Source: an uncultured Vampirovibrio sp. (GTDB taxonomy: Bacteria; Cyanobacteriota; Vampirovibrionia; Gastranaerophilales; Gastranaerophilaceae). Taken from it: a stretch of DNA of 64,000 nucleotides. Under the pieces are notes generated by a model. That model was not told where the DNA came from and searched no databases. It saw nothing but the letters and a program-made list of their open reading frames with translations. The stretch spans positions 352,977 to 416,976 of the forward strand of contig CAJTXT010000002.1 of assembly GCA_910583875.1 (NCBI GenBank), in the 5' to 3' direction. Positions 26,961-37,537 of this stretch are shown piece by piece; positions within the stretch are counted from its first letter, which is position 1, and every line of letters starts with the position of its first letter. The translations under genes were made by a program, and so were the position numbers.

Positions 26961-28265
26961 CTATTTAGGCATACAGCAGTTTTTATATTTTTTCCCGCTG
27001 CCGCAAGGACATTTATCATTTCTGCCTACATTTGAATAATCAATATTTTCATTTTGTTTTGTTTCTTCTTTTACTGAAACTGTATTCATCATTTGTTCAA
27101 ATACTTTTGAAGCATACAAAACACTTGCAGATGAAAATATCTTTTTAGAAACAGAATCAATTTTATAATAATTTAGTAAACTATCTAAATTATATGCAGT
27201 TCCTAAAATTTCATTTGTTCTATCTATAAAGTTAGAATATTTATTTGCAACTCTTTTTATTATATTTGCCGGGACTTTATCATTTTCAAAAAAGCTTTTT
27301 ATACAATCTTTATAACCTTGAACTGTTTTATAATCTTCTGCTTCATATACTTTACAAAATGTTTGATAGAAAGGAAGAACAAATAATCCAAGTTCTTTAT
27401 CATAAATAATACCAATATCATAAATAGAAGAATGAGAAGAAAAACCTTCTAATGATTTTTCCATAAAATCTGAATATGAATTCTTAAAATCTGATACTGT
27501 GAAATATCTGTTACTTTCAACTTGTTTGATATTTTTTTCAAGTTCTTCTTTTGCAGGCATTATACCTTCATCGCAATAGATATTAAATAAATTAATTAAA
27601 TTATCAGCATAAATATTTGTTGTAATAACTTCATCAGAATTAAAGCATTCATCAAATTTCTTTCCGAAGTTTTCAACTAATTGCTCAATTTGTTCAAGTT
27701 TTTTAGGATTATCATCATAAGCATCTTCTGGTTTTTCAATTATTTTAGCAATTGCAAATTTATAAACTTCATCTTTATTTATGCTTGAAATTACATTTGA
27801 AATTTCAAGAAGATAAAATTCTCCATTCATTGGGAATATACGGCATAGCGCAAATTGACCGGGAGTTACTCCTCTAAAATTATTCATTTTTACAAGTGAT
27901 AAAACTTTGTATTTATTTTCATTTACAAGATTATATAGTTCAAACCCGTTGCTTAATACTCTTCTTACTTCAAATACAGAAGAGAATGAAGCCTGTAAAT
28001 TGGATAAAATCTCTTTTTCTTCTTTTGATAGATCGCTATTTTTTTCTTCAAATAATTCAATAATAGATTTTCTATCTTCAGTAAGTCTTCTTTCAAAAAT
28101 ATAAGGAATTAATAATGCTTGCATTCTTGCACTATCTGCATTTTTTGCAGATAGAGTAGCTAAATATTCTTCAAAATCAGGTTTTACAAGTTCATCTGCC
28201 AAAACAAAATTCATAACTTTTGTAATTGTATCTGAAATAATTGCTAATTTTTCTATTACTGACAT
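26961..28265 (-). CDS. SEC-C zinc-motif protein of unknown function
   Basis: A 434-residue, mostly helical protein that ends in a classic SEC-C metal-binding tail (RNDKCPCGSGKKYKNCCMPK), as at the SecA C-terminus. The first 400 residues match no family I recognise. There is no signal peptide or membrane helix. The ATG has a GGGG ribosome site. It is the last gene of a minus-strand run of six with small gaps or overlaps; its job is not deducible from the neighbours (purine or peptidoglycan editing, UMP salvage, lipid transport). Confidence 0.75.
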   Translation of the reverse strand: MSVIEKLAIISDTITKVMNFVLADELVKPDFEEYLATLSAKNADSARMQALLIPYIFERRLTEDRKSIIELFEEKNSDLSKEEKEILSNLQASFSSVFEVRRVLSNGFELYNLVNENKYKVLSLVKMNNFRGVTPGQFALCRIFPMNGEFYLLEISNVISSINKDEVYKFAIAKIIEKPEDAYDDNPKKLEQIEQLVENFGKKFDECFNSDEVITTNIYADNLINLFNIYCDEGIMPAKEELEKNIKQVESNRYFTVSDFKNSYSDFMEKSLEGFSSHSSIYDIGIIYDKELGLFVLPFYQTFCKVYEAEDYKTVQGYKDCIKSFFENDKVPANIIKRVANKYSNFIDRTNEILGTAYNLDSLLNYYKIDSVSKKIFSSASVLYASKVFEQMMNTVSVKEETKQNENIDYSNVGRNDKCPCGSGKKYKNCCMPK

Positions 28266-28267
28266 AT

Positions 28268-29005
28268 TTAATCCCCTTTTATTTTAACAATGGCAGAATG
28301 TCTTGCCGTTAGTCCATTTTCTTTTCTATATGAAAAAAATATATCAGACATACAGCATGTGCAATAGCTGCATGTGTCTATCTCCTTTACACCTAAACCA
28401 ACCAGTTGTTTATTATTCAATTGTTTAAGATCAATAAAGTATTTATTATTTTTCTTTTCATATAAAGCAGTTTGATTTTCATCATTAATTAATTGATGAA
28501 AAACATCTTCATGAGTTTCAAAACAGCATTTACCTATAGAAGGTCCTATTAATGCGGTTATATTTTCTGGAAGAACATTTAATTCCGATTGAAGTTTAAG
28601 AACCGTTTTTTTAACAATCTCTGCAGCAGTCCCTCTCCAGCCTGCATGCACAATTGAACCAACATTATCTTTTTTAGAGTATAAGATAATAGGCACACAA
28701 TCTGCAAAATTCATTAAAAGCAATGTGTTTGGGAAATTTGCAATTAAAGCATCTGTATTTTCATATAAATATGCATTATTCCGGACAATTTGAATATTAC
28801 TGCTATGAGTTTGTATTGCTGTTGTAATTTCTTTGCAGTTCAAATTTTCTTTTAGAAAATTTCTATTATGTTTTGCTTTTTCTTCTAAATCGGTTAAAGC
28901 AGCAGGAGTTAAAACAAAATCTCTTGTTGTGAAGAAACAATCTTGATCACTTAATAAAGAAGATTTTAAAATTTTTCTGCCATAGAAATCATCAAAATAG
29001 AACAT
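28268..29005 (-). CDS. pgeF: Multicopper-type laccase-domain protein (PgeF/YfiH family)
   Basis: A 245-residue protein of the YfiH/DUF152 family. Visible marks are 'QTHSSNIQIV', 'DALIANFPN', 'ADCVPIILYSK', 'SIVHAGWRGTAAEIVKKTV', 'IGPSIGKCCFE' and 'DTCSYC', which hold the His and Cys ligands. Members act as purine nucleoside phosphorylases and as the peptidoglycan-editing factor that removes wrong L-Ser from muropeptide precursors. Which role applies here is open. The ATG overlaps the upp stop by one base. Confidence 0.88.
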   Translation of the reverse strand: MFYFDDFYGRKILKSSLLSDQDCFFTTRDFVLTPAALTDLEEKAKHNRNFLKENLNCKEITTAIQTHSSNIQIVRNNAYLYENTDALIANFPNTLLLMNFADCVPIILYSKKDNVGSIVHAGWRGTAAEIVKKTVLKLQSELNVLPENITALIGPSIGKCCFETHEDVFHQLINDENQTALYEKKNNKYFIDLKQLNNKQLVGLGVKEIDTCSYCTCCMSDIFFSYRKENGLTARHSAIVKIKGD

Positions 29006-29667
29006 TAGTTTTCTACCGTATTGAAAATTCTGTCGCCTGCATCACCAAGCCCGGGGCAAATATAACCTTGATTATTCAAATGATTATCTATATGAGCTGT
29101 AATAATTCTTACATCAGGATAAGCATTTTGAACCTTTTCTAAACCTTCAGGTGCGCTAATTAAGCTGACAAAACGAATATTCTTATGCGGAACTTTTTTA
29201 TTAGCAAAAAGTTTTATTGCATCTATTGCAGAATTACCGGTTGCTAACATAGGGTCTAAAATTAAAATGATTTTATCCTCAGGATGTTCAAACTCAACAG
29301 GAATTTTATTATAATACCAAACCGGAGTAAGCGTATCTTCATCACGATACATCCCAATATGGCGAACAGTAGCAAAAGGCATTATTTCATTGGCAATATC
29401 TGAGAAAATCAAACCAGCTCTTAAAATAGGAGCTATTATTATTTCCTTTTTACTGCTTAGTCGTTCCGCCTTGCATATTTCAAGAGGCGTTTCTACATTA
29501 ACTTCTTCTAATTCCAAATCTTCTGTCGCTTTATAAAACAATAAATAAGTTATTCTTCTTATTGCATTTCTAAATACTTCTGCACTTGTTTCTTTATTCC
29601 TGATTATACTTAAGTTATGACAGCATAAAGGATGATTAACAACATACACATTTGGAAATTTATTCAT
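29005..29667 (-). CDS. upp: Uracil phosphoribosyltransferase
   Basis: A 220-residue enzyme converting uracil and PRPP to UMP. The PRPP loop is 'ILILDPMLATGNSAIDAI' and the uracil-binding tail is 'YICPGLGDAGDRIF'. I set the start at the ATG at 29667 (MNKFPNVYVVNH), which has an AGAGG ribosome site and overlaps the end of the MlaD gene by 8 bases; the upstream extension (MKRIKRYFK) lies inside mlaD. It sits in a six-gene run with lgt and mlaD. Confidence 0.93.
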   Translation of the reverse strand: MNKFPNVYVVNHPLCCHNLSIIRNKETSAEVFRNAIRRITYLLFYKATEDLELEEVNVETPLEICKAERLSSKKEIIIAPILRAGLIFSDIANEIMPFATVRHIGMYRDEDTLTPVWYYNKIPVEFEHPEDKIILILDPMLATGNSAIDAIKLFANKKVPHKNIRFVSLISAPEGLEKVQNAYPDVRIITAHIDNHLNNQGYICPGLGDAGDRIFNTVEN

Positions 29668-30358
29668 TTTGAAGTACCTCTTTATCCTTTTCATTCAAAG
29701 CATTTTTTTCTGCTTCTAATTCCATTAGTTTTTCTTGATTCTTTTTATTGATATATGGCAATGTCTGCTCTGATAACCTGTATATTATTACAGATTGAGT
29801 AGTATTAACACTTTCAGAATAATTTAAAATATTTTGAACAGTTCTATTTTGTTTTAAATATTCTTTGTGATTAAGTAAATCAGCATTTTGAATAGTTCTG
29901 CCAATGCCGCCGTAAATATCTATCATTACATTCGCAACAAGTTTTTGTCCATCCCAAAAATCTTGTACTCTATATGATTCAGCCGGAATAATTTCTTCTT
30001 TATCTTCATTTACTGAAATATGTGAAGGATTTAATTCTAATGAAGTAGAACCGCCTAAGCCATAGAATTCAATAGTAGCTTTTGCCGTTCTAGGCAATAC
30101 AACATTTTCTTTCGTTACGAGAAGTGAAACAAAAACTTTATTATCAAAAATTTTTACATTTCTTACATAGCCTACGTTTATTCCCATTAAACGGACAGGA
30201 GAACCTTTTACTAAACCTTCTACATCATCAAAGAAAATATAATATGTATTTTGAACATTATCTTTTATAGTTGTTTTATAAATAAAAAAGAATAAACTGC
30301 CTGATATAATCAAGAGCCATACTACTATTTCTATTAGCCAAATATATTTTCGTTTCAT
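29660..30358 (-). CDS. mlaD: MlaD/MCE-domain lipid-transport protein
   Basis: A 232-residue protein with one N-terminal transmembrane helix (KYIWLIEIVVWLLIISGSLFFFI), then a single MCE domain ('YYIFFDDVEGLVKGSPVRLMGINVGYVRNV', 'ATIEFYGLGGSTSLELNP') and a C-terminal helical tail. In Gram-negatives MlaD forms a hexameric ring in the inner membrane that handles phospholipid traffic to or from the outer membrane. The permease and ATPase partners (MlaE, MlaF) are not adjacent. I prefer the ATG at 30358 over a TTG six codons upstream. Its stop overlaps the upp start. Confidence 0.85.
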   Translation of the reverse strand: MKRKYIWLIEIVVWLLIISGSLFFFIYKTTIKDNVQNTYYIFFDDVEGLVKGSPVRLMGINVGYVRNVKIFDNKVFVSLLVTKENVVLPRTAKATIEFYGLGGSTSLELNPSHISVNEDKEEIIPAESYRVQDFWDGQKLVANVMIDIYGGIGRTIQNADLLNHKEYLKQNRTVQNILNYSESVNTTQSVIIYRLSEQTLPYINKKNQEKLMELEAEKNALNEKDKEVLQNE

Positions 30359-30394
30359 TCTTATATTATAAATCAAATTGAATTTATTACAAAA

Positions 30395-31183
30395 TCAATT
30401 ACTCTTCTTTTTAAATAGATAAATAAATGCGAATAAAGCTAAAACAAAAAATATAACAGATGTTATATGTGCAATATGAATACTTCCAAAATTTAAAACA
30501 CTATCGATTCGTATTGTTTCTACAATAAATCGAGAAACAGAATAAAGCATAATATAAGAACAGAATACTAAGCCATTTTTACGTGGTGCAAATCTACTTA
30601 TTATTAAATATAAAATAATAAGAATTAATAAACTTAATAAAGATTCATATAAAAATGTCGGGTGAAAGAACTCTTCCATTCTATATTCAACTGGCCGAGT
30701 TTTATATGGGATATATAATTTCCAAGGCAAGTTTGTTGGCAGACCAAACGCTTCAGAATTAAAGAAATTACCTAGTCGTCCTATTATTTGACCTGTAACA
30801 ATACCAAAAGAAAATAAATCAGCATACTGTAAAAAGTTTAAATTATGTTTTTTACAATAATATAATCCAGCCAATACCCCACCTAAGATAGCACCTTGAA
30901 TTGATATTCCTCCATTCCATATTGCAATTATTTCAAAAGGATGATGAACAAAATATTTATAATCAACAATTACATAATATAATCTGGCACTTATCAAGCC
31001 CAATATAATAAGAAAGAAAGACAAATCACAAATTATATCTGTTGATATTTCTTTAAAATATTTATTACGAACAAAGAAAATTACAAATAATCCGCATAAC
31101 ATAGATAAAGACATACAAATGCCATACCAATGAATATCTATATTACCTAGTGTAAAAGCTATTTCTCCCGGAGATTGAAACAT
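30395..31183 (-). CDS. lgt: Prolipoprotein diacylglyceryl transferase
   Basis: A 262-residue, seven-helix membrane enzyme that attaches diacylglycerol to the lipobox Cys of lipoproteins. The signature 'GRLGNFFNSEAFGLPT' is present, together with the N-terminal 'IHWYGICMSLSM' containing the conserved HWYG, and the C-terminal 'SRFIVETIRID'. The length matches the family. The gene immediately upstream encodes a putative lipoprotein, a fitting neighbour. Confidence 0.95.
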   Translation of the reverse strand: MFQSPGEIAFTLGNIDIHWYGICMSLSMLCGLFVIFFVRNKYFKEISTDIICDLSFFLIILGLISARLYYVIVDYKYFVHHPFEIIAIWNGGISIQGAILGGVLAGLYYCKKHNLNFLQYADLFSFGIVTGQIIGRLGNFFNSEAFGLPTNLPWKLYIPYKTRPVEYRMEEFFHPTFLYESLLSLLILIILYLIISRFAPRKNGLVFCSYIMLYSVSRFIVETIRIDSVLNFGSIHIAHITSVIFFVLALFAFIYLFKKKSN

Positions 31184-31194
31184 AATTAATATAC

Positions 31195-31839
31195 TTAGTT
31201 ACCAAAATTCTTTTTTTGAGTTATCTGAATTCCATTTTCAATTTCTTCTTCAGTTGGTTTCAATTCTTTTTGAACTTTTTCATTATTAGAAGAAGTTTTA
31301 GAATCATAAATATCAGTATATTCTTTTATTTTTTTATTAAGTTCTGCAATTTTTGCATTAATCTGTTCGGTTTCCGGTGCAGATACTTTTTTAACTAGAT
31401 ATTGATTATATGTATCAACTGCATCAGCTGCTTTATTATTAAAATCAGCAATTTCATCAAGAGTAAGCTCTGGAATATTACCATTGTCATCAGGCTGTTT
31501 GTCTAAAACTTTATATGCTAACGCTTCTTTTGCAATTGCCATATTATAGTATACATCAGCAAAATCAGGTTTTAACTCTAAAACTTTTTTTGATTCTTCA
31601 ATAGCACCTTCATAATTTTCGATATTATTATATGCTACAGATAAATTATAATGTGTTTGAAAAACTTCATTATCTAAATCTAAGCTAGATTTCAAACGGC
31701 AAATAGCTGTTTCTGTATCACCTTTATCCATATATGATTCAGCTTTACTGTTCAATTCTTGAATAGCGAGATTATTAATACAAGCTGTAGTAAGAACTGA
31801 CATAAGTAATATTGTAAATAACAATAATATTCTCTTCAT
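31195..31839 (-). CDS. TPR lipoprotein
   Basis: A 214-residue protein with a lipoprotein signal peptide (MKRILLLFTILLMSVLTTAC, lipobox LTTAC at about residue 20), then two to three TPR-like repeats ('AESYMDKGDTETAICRLKSSL', 'YNLSVAYNNIENYEGAIEES', 'YYNMAIAKEAL') and a charged helical tail. It is likely anchored in the inner leaflet of the outer membrane, acting as a scaffold. It is the first gene of the minus-strand run ending with the SEC-C gene, and lgt starts 11 bases downstream. Confidence 0.85.
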   Translation of the reverse strand: MKRILLLFTILLMSVLTTACINNLAIQELNSKAESYMDKGDTETAICRLKSSLDLDNEVFQTHYNLSVAYNNIENYEGAIEESKKVLELKPDFADVYYNMAIAKEALAYKVLDKQPDDNGNIPELTLDEIADFNNKAADAVDTYNQYLVKKVSAPETEQINAKIAELNKKIKEYTDIYDSKTSSNNEKVQKELKPTEEEIENGIQITQKKNFGN

Positions 31840-31944
31840 GAAAATCCCCTCAAGATTTTAATACTATAAACGTAAAATGAAAATTTTGCAATATTTTCAA
31901 AATAGTATACAATATTTGGAGGAGTAGATTATAAAGAGATTATC

Positions 31945-32217
31945 ATGAGTGATTCAGAAAAAATTGTTTCTCTAAATAATGCAAGAAACAAAGCAAAAGA
32001 TACACAAAAAGAAGACAATAACAAGGATAAGCAAGTTATACATTGTAGTTTTTGCGGAAGACCAAATACTCAAGTTGCAAAAATGGTAGAAGGTCCGGGT
32101 GTAAATATTTGTTCTGAATGTACAATGATTGCCGTTCAATATTTGATATTAGAAGACAGACTTCCCTCTGGTGAAGCACAAAAAATTCTTGATATATTTT
32201 GGAGCAAAATAAGATAA
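31945..32217 (+). CDS. Stand-alone ClpX-type zinc-finger protein
   Basis: A 90-residue protein whose centre is a ClpX C4 zinc-binding domain: CSFCGRPNTQVAKMVEGPG then 'ICSECTMIA', giving CxxC and CxxC. In ClpX this domain dimerises and binds substrates or adaptors. Here no AAA+ ATPase follows, so it is a free zinc finger, possibly a Clp adaptor or just a small regulator. A GGAGG sequence lies some 20 bases upstream and an AAAGAG nearer the ATG. It leads a plus-strand run; the next gene's ATG shares the last base of its stop codon. Confidence 0.75.
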   Translation: MSDSEKIVSLNNARNKAKDTQKEDNNKDKQVIHCSFCGRPNTQVAKMVEGPGVNICSECTMIAVQYLILEDRLPSGEAQKILDIFWSKIR

Positions 32218-33854
32218 TGACAGCACTATCTAAACTTCAAATAAGAGCAAAGGTTCTTTCTGTAATTGCAGAAATTAAAACTATTGAAAACTATAATAGA
32301 GAGAACTTAAATTTATTTACTGAAACTCTTGAAGAAATTGATGACAAACAAGCCTTATTTGATATATTTATAAAAGAATATATAAAAATGGAAGAAAAGT
32401 CTTATACTTTTTCTGCTTGTTTATTAAAAAATTTAGTACCTGTTGATTACATTAATGATAAAGCTTTAGAAAGCTTAAAATCTACAACTCTTTCAGATGA
32501 TGCAAAATACAAATTGGTACAACTACTAAGAATTGTTGGCGGCAGCTGCAATTATAATGATTTACCCGCGTATTTTGAAAATCCGGAAGAAATTTTAGAT
32601 ATGGAAACAAAAAAGCTTCTTGAAAATGCAATTTTTAATCCGGAAGCAATGCTGGATTTTCTTGATTTCATATCTGCAGTTTCAAAAAGAGATAGAAGTT
32701 TATTATTAAATTCATTAAAACAAGATTATAGAGGTGATGAACTTGCTAATATAGTTTATCCAATTCTATATTCCAACTTTGAAGATGATTTTATTTTAGA
32801 AGCTATAGATTTATTAGGCGAATCTAAATCTTCTCTGGCATTAAACCCTTTTGAATACTTAATTAATACAAGTAACAATGAAGAAATAGTAAATGCTTGT
32901 AAAACAGGATTAAAAAAATTAAGACTGGCTGGTGCAACTGCTGAAAAAGCAGAAGCTTATTTTAGAAATATTATAAAAGATTCTAAACCAGCAGAATTTT
33001 TTACAACAATACCAGATGGAAATGGAAATCAAGCTTTATTAACTTCCAGACTAAATAAAACAGGGAGTTATTCTTTGGCTGCTATAGTTATTAATGATAC
33101 ATTAGGAGTTATTGATTGCTTTGGATTTTACAATATTTCAGAAAATGAAATTGTAAAAGTTATTGAAAAATTTTACAAATCAGAAGGAAGATACAAGGTA
33201 AATTCTTCCTATATAAAAACAAGAATAAATGAAGCCGTAAAACTCACAATTGAAAATAAAAGAACTTTCCCATATGAATTCATTTGCTGGTGTCCGTTAA
33301 TTTGTGATGTAACGCCGCTAACGACAACCATAGAAGAAGATGTAAATTTAAATTCAAAAATTGAGGAAACTACAAAAGACATTGTCTTAGACTTACTAAC
33401 AAAAGACTATACTTTAAGATGGTTTATAACACCAAATGAAAACAAAAATATAAAAGATTTAACAGACTATATATATAATCAAGATAATTTGGATGTTGAA
33501 ACACTTAATAACGAAATAAAAAATAAAATTAATGATATTTTTGATGAAAATAACAACAAAATATGGAATAGCAGAATTATAAATTTAATTTATTTATTAA
33601 GAAGTAAACAAATTGAAAAAGAAGCAAATATTTTTTATACAATGCTAAAAACTGAAGATTTATATAAAATATTTAAACAGGTTTTAGTTCAAAGAAGTAT
33701 TTTTAGTTATTTTATATCTATAAAAGAAAATCAAAAGGATTCTTTCTTCTCTTCTAATATTTTTAAGAAAAAAAATACAAACGAAACCAAATATGATATA
33801 AAGAAAATTAATAGCATAATAGATAAATTAAAAAGAAGCTGGATTAATGGATAA
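32217..33854 (+). CDS. Unknown 545-residue helical protein
   Basis: I do not recognise the family. The protein is soluble, rich in Asn, Lys and Glu, with helix pairs in the first 240 residues reminiscent of HEAT-like repeats ('AKYKLVQLLRIVGGS', 'DDFILEAIDLLGESKSSLALNPFEYLINTSNNEEIVNACKTGLKKLRLAG'). There is no membrane segment or catalytic motif that I can see. The start is set at ATG 32217 (MTALSKLQIRAKV), coupled to the zinc-finger gene's stop; an in-frame TTG six codons earlier is inside that gene. The 3' end overlaps ruvX by 8 bases, so all four genes of this run are likely co-expressed. Confidence 0.7.
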   Translation: MTALSKLQIRAKVLSVIAEIKTIENYNRENLNLFTETLEEIDDKQALFDIFIKEYIKMEEKSYTFSACLLKNLVPVDYINDKALESLKSTTLSDDAKYKLVQLLRIVGGSCNYNDLPAYFENPEEILDMETKKLLENAIFNPEAMLDFLDFISAVSKRDRSLLLNSLKQDYRGDELANIVYPILYSNFEDDFILEAIDLLGESKSSLALNPFEYLINTSNNEEIVNACKTGLKKLRLAGATAEKAEAYFRNIIKDSKPAEFFTTIPDGNGNQALLTSRLNKTGSYSLAAIVINDTLGVIDCFGFYNISENEIVKVIEKFYKSEGRYKVNSSYIKTRINEAVKLTIENKRTFPYEFICWCPLICDVTPLTTTIEEDVNLNSKIEETTKDIVLDLLTKDYTLRWFITPNENKNIKDLTDYIYNQDNLDVETLNNEIKNKINDIFDENNNKIWNSRIINLIYLLRSKQIEKEANIFYTMLKTEDLYKIFKQVLVQRSIFSYFISIKENQKDSFFSSNIFKKKNTNETKYDIKKINSIIDKLKRSWING

Positions 33855-34251
33855 AATATTAGGACTTGATATCGGGAAAAAAAGAATTGGCATTTCCATA
33901 AGTGATATTATGGGACTTATTGCTCATCCAGTTGAGACAATATCAAGAGAACCAGAAAATTTGGCAATTGAAAAAATCAAACAAATTTGCAAAGATAATA
34001 ACGTAAAAAAAATAGTTGCCGGTTTACCTAAAAATATGAACAATACTATTGGTATACAAGCAGAAGATTGTATTGAATTTACAAATCATTTTAAAGATGA
34101 ATTTGAAATTATTTTTGAAGACGAAAGACTTACAAGCAAACAAGCTGAGTTTATACTTGCGCAAACGGGAAGAAAATATACTAAAGACAAAAAACTTGTT
34201 GATTTAAAAAGTGCATGTTTAATTCTACAACAATATTTAGATAGAAAGTGA
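33847..34251 (+). CDS. ruvX: YqgF/RuvX-type putative Holliday junction resolvase
   Basis: A 134-residue RNase H-fold protein of the YqgF family: 'ILGLDIGKKRIGISISD' with the first catalytic Asp, 'KKIVAGLPKNMNNTIG' in the middle, and 'FEDERLTSKQAEFIL' with the Glu-Arg motif, ending 'DLKSACLILQQYLD' with the last Asp. The family is implicated in Holliday junction resolution and in 16S rRNA 5' maturation. It is followed by a DUF1292 gene, the same order as in many Firmicutes. Confidence 0.9.
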   Translation: MDKILGLDIGKKRIGISISDIMGLIAHPVETISREPENLAIEKIKQICKDNNVKKIVAGLPKNMNNTIGIQAEDCIEFTNHFKDEFEIIFEDERLTSKQAEFILAQTGRKYTKDKKLVDLKSACLILQQYLDRK

Positions 34252-34257
34252 GATATT

Positions 34258-34530
34258 ATGACAAACAAAAATGAAGATTTAATTGAAACATTTGATGAGA
34301 ATGGAAACAAAGTTACCTTTGAACTTCTTGATATTGTAGCTGTTGATGATGTTGAATATGCATTGTTAATTCCTACTGAAACTGATGAAAATGAAGAAGA
34401 AAGTGAAGTTCTTTTAATGAGATTGAAAAAGGACGGAGAAGAATATTCTTTTGAAGCAATTGATGATGACGAAGAATTTAATAAAGTGGCTGCATATATA
34501 GAAGAACTTGAAGACGAAATAGAAGAATAA
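34258..34530 (+). CDS. DUF1292 family acidic protein (YrzB-like)
   Basis: A 90-residue, very acidic protein matching the DUF1292 pattern: 'ETFDENGNKVTFELLDIVAVDDVEYALLIP', an acidic loop, 'EVLLMRLKKDGEEYSFEAIDDDEEFNKVAAYI'. The function of the family is unknown, but it is repeatedly found beside ruvX, as here. It ends 12 bases before a strong bidirectional terminator. Confidence 0.88.
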   Translation: MTNKNEDLIETFDENGNKVTFELLDIVAVDDVEYALLIPTETDENEEESEVLLMRLKKDGEEYSFEAIDDDEEFNKVAAYIEELEDEIEE

Positions 34531-34542
34531 TATCGTAAAAAT

Positions 34543-34576
34543 AAAAAAAGACTCGCTAAGTTAGCGAGTCTTTTTT
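34543..34576. terminator. Bidirectional intrinsic terminator
   Basis: GACTCGCTAA and TTAGCGAGTC form a 10-bp perfect palindrome with A-run on the left and T6 on the right, closing both the ruvX run (plus) and the glutamate dehydrogenase gene (minus). Confidence 0.9.
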
Positions 34577-34592
34577 CTGCATTAATAATTCA

Positions 34593-35990
<1,398 letters not shown>

Positions 35991-36016
35991 TTAGCGTTAA
36001 AATTATATCATATTTT

Positions 36017-37426
36017 TTAATTTTTTAGCAAAAGAATATATTTCTCCAAACTATTTTTTATCGATTCGGCTATTTTTTGGTGATTATTTGTATTTTTAAG
36101 AAAAATATATTCTTCCGGATTTATCATATAAGCTACTTCAACAAGAACGGATACAGGGTTTGTTGAACGGTTCAAAGCGAAACTTGATTTATTTATATTA
36201 TTGTTTTTCAAATTTAAATCGTTAGAAAGATTATCATTTATTATTTTAGATAACATTTTAGAATTTTCATTATAATAGTGAACTTCTGTTCCATGATTAA
36301 CATAAGGATCCTTACCATTTGGAAGAGAATTACAATGAATACTTATAGAAATAAGAGCATTATTATTTTTTGCAAGTTTTACTCTGTCATATAAGCCAAC
36401 TTTTCTGTCATCACTTCTTGAGGTTATAACATTTGCGCCAGCAGATTTTAATAAAGCGGCAAGCTTATTTGCTATTGAAAGGTTAATATCTTTTTCATTA
36501 ACTCTTGTAGGACCTACCGCACCTTTTTCAACACCTCCATGCCCGGCATCAACAAAAATATTAATGCCCTTTAATGGACAATTAGAATTAATTTCATCAG
36601 GAAGTTTAGCAATTTTAAAAACAAAAACATTATCCTCATAATAACAATCAAAACCTAATATTTGCCTGTCAAAAGTATAGGTATAATTAAAATTTGGTTG
36701 TATATTACCATGTTTATCTTTTGTTTCTATTCCAAATAGTGTTAAATTAATTACATTACCATTCTGTTTAGCTGTATATAAAACAGGATGTGAAAGGTAA
36801 AATTTATGATAATCGTATAAATTATCTGAATAGAACTTCTGTTTTTTTAAAACAGGTTTAATTTTTGCACTCAAACTAACAGGCTGAGAAATGTTCGATT
36901 TATGAATCCAAAATTGAGAAGAGCCTTGTTCATCTATTTTATAATAATCACCTTGTTTACCTAATAAATAAAGAATAATATTTTCAGGTAAATCAACTAT
37001 TCTATTTGAAGCTCCGTTTGCTTTGTCTCTAATTGTTGCATTTTCTTTTATAGTTTTTGAATATAAAACTTCAACTTCATTTTTTGCTTCAAAAGTAATT
37101 GGTTTTGATTTTACGCCAGATGGTTTATTGCGTGTTATATTATATATTTTTTCTTCTTCTATTCCATTTTTCACAGATTTTAAAACAATTTTATTTACAC
37201 CATATTCTAATGGAACAACTTTTACAAAAAACTTATTTTCCCATAATTGAACAGGTTCAGAATTTATATAAAATGCTGAATTTTCATCAGTATTACCGAC
37301 AAAAAATACAGAAACAGCATTTATAGTCGGAGTACTTGAAGAAGGGTACACAACATCAATTTTGGCAAAAGAAGTACCAATAAATATAAAAAAAGCAAAA
37401 AGTGTTAAAATAATGTTTCTAAACAT
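36017..37426 (-). CDS. N-acetylmuramoyl-L-alanine amidase (Amidase_3) with SH3-like domain
   Basis: A 469-residue exported cell-wall hydrolase. Signal peptide (MFRNIILTLFAFFIFIGTSFA), an N-terminal beta-rich region, an SH3b-like domain ('TIRDKANGASNRIVDLPENIILYLLG'), an AMIN-like stretch, and a C-terminal zinc amidase: 'FVDAGHGGVEKGAVG' (first zinc His), 'EKDINLSIA' (Glu), 'ISIHCNSLPNGKDP' (second His) and 'VLVEVAYMINPEEYIFL' (catalytic Glu). It cuts the bond between MurNAc and L-Ala, usually for daughter-cell separation. Monocistronic. Confidence 0.9.
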   Translation of the reverse strand: MFRNIILTLFAFFIFIGTSFAKIDVVYPSSSTPTINAVSVFFVGNTDENSAFYINSEPVQLWENKFFVKVVPLEYGVNKIVLKSVKNGIEEEKIYNITRNKPSGVKSKPITFEAKNEVEVLYSKTIKENATIRDKANGASNRIVDLPENIILYLLGKQGDYYKIDEQGSSQFWIHKSNISQPVSLSAKIKPVLKKQKFYSDNLYDYHKFYLSHPVLYTAKQNGNVINLTLFGIETKDKHGNIQPNFNYTYTFDRQILGFDCYYEDNVFVFKIAKLPDEINSNCPLKGINIFVDAGHGGVEKGAVGPTRVNEKDINLSIANKLAALLKSAGANVITSRSDDRKVGLYDRVKLAKNNNALISISIHCNSLPNGKDPYVNHGTEVHYYNENSKMLSKIINDNLSNDLNLKNNNINKSSFALNRSTNPVSVLVEVAYMINPEEYIFLKNTNNHQKIAESIKNSLEKYILLLKN

Positions 37427-37537
37427 ACGAGTATTTTATAGGATAATTTCTATATTATCAAATTACTTTACAATACTTATATAGTTTGCTATAAGCTATA
37501 TTTTAATTGTATAATACAATAAAATAATAGAGGATAT

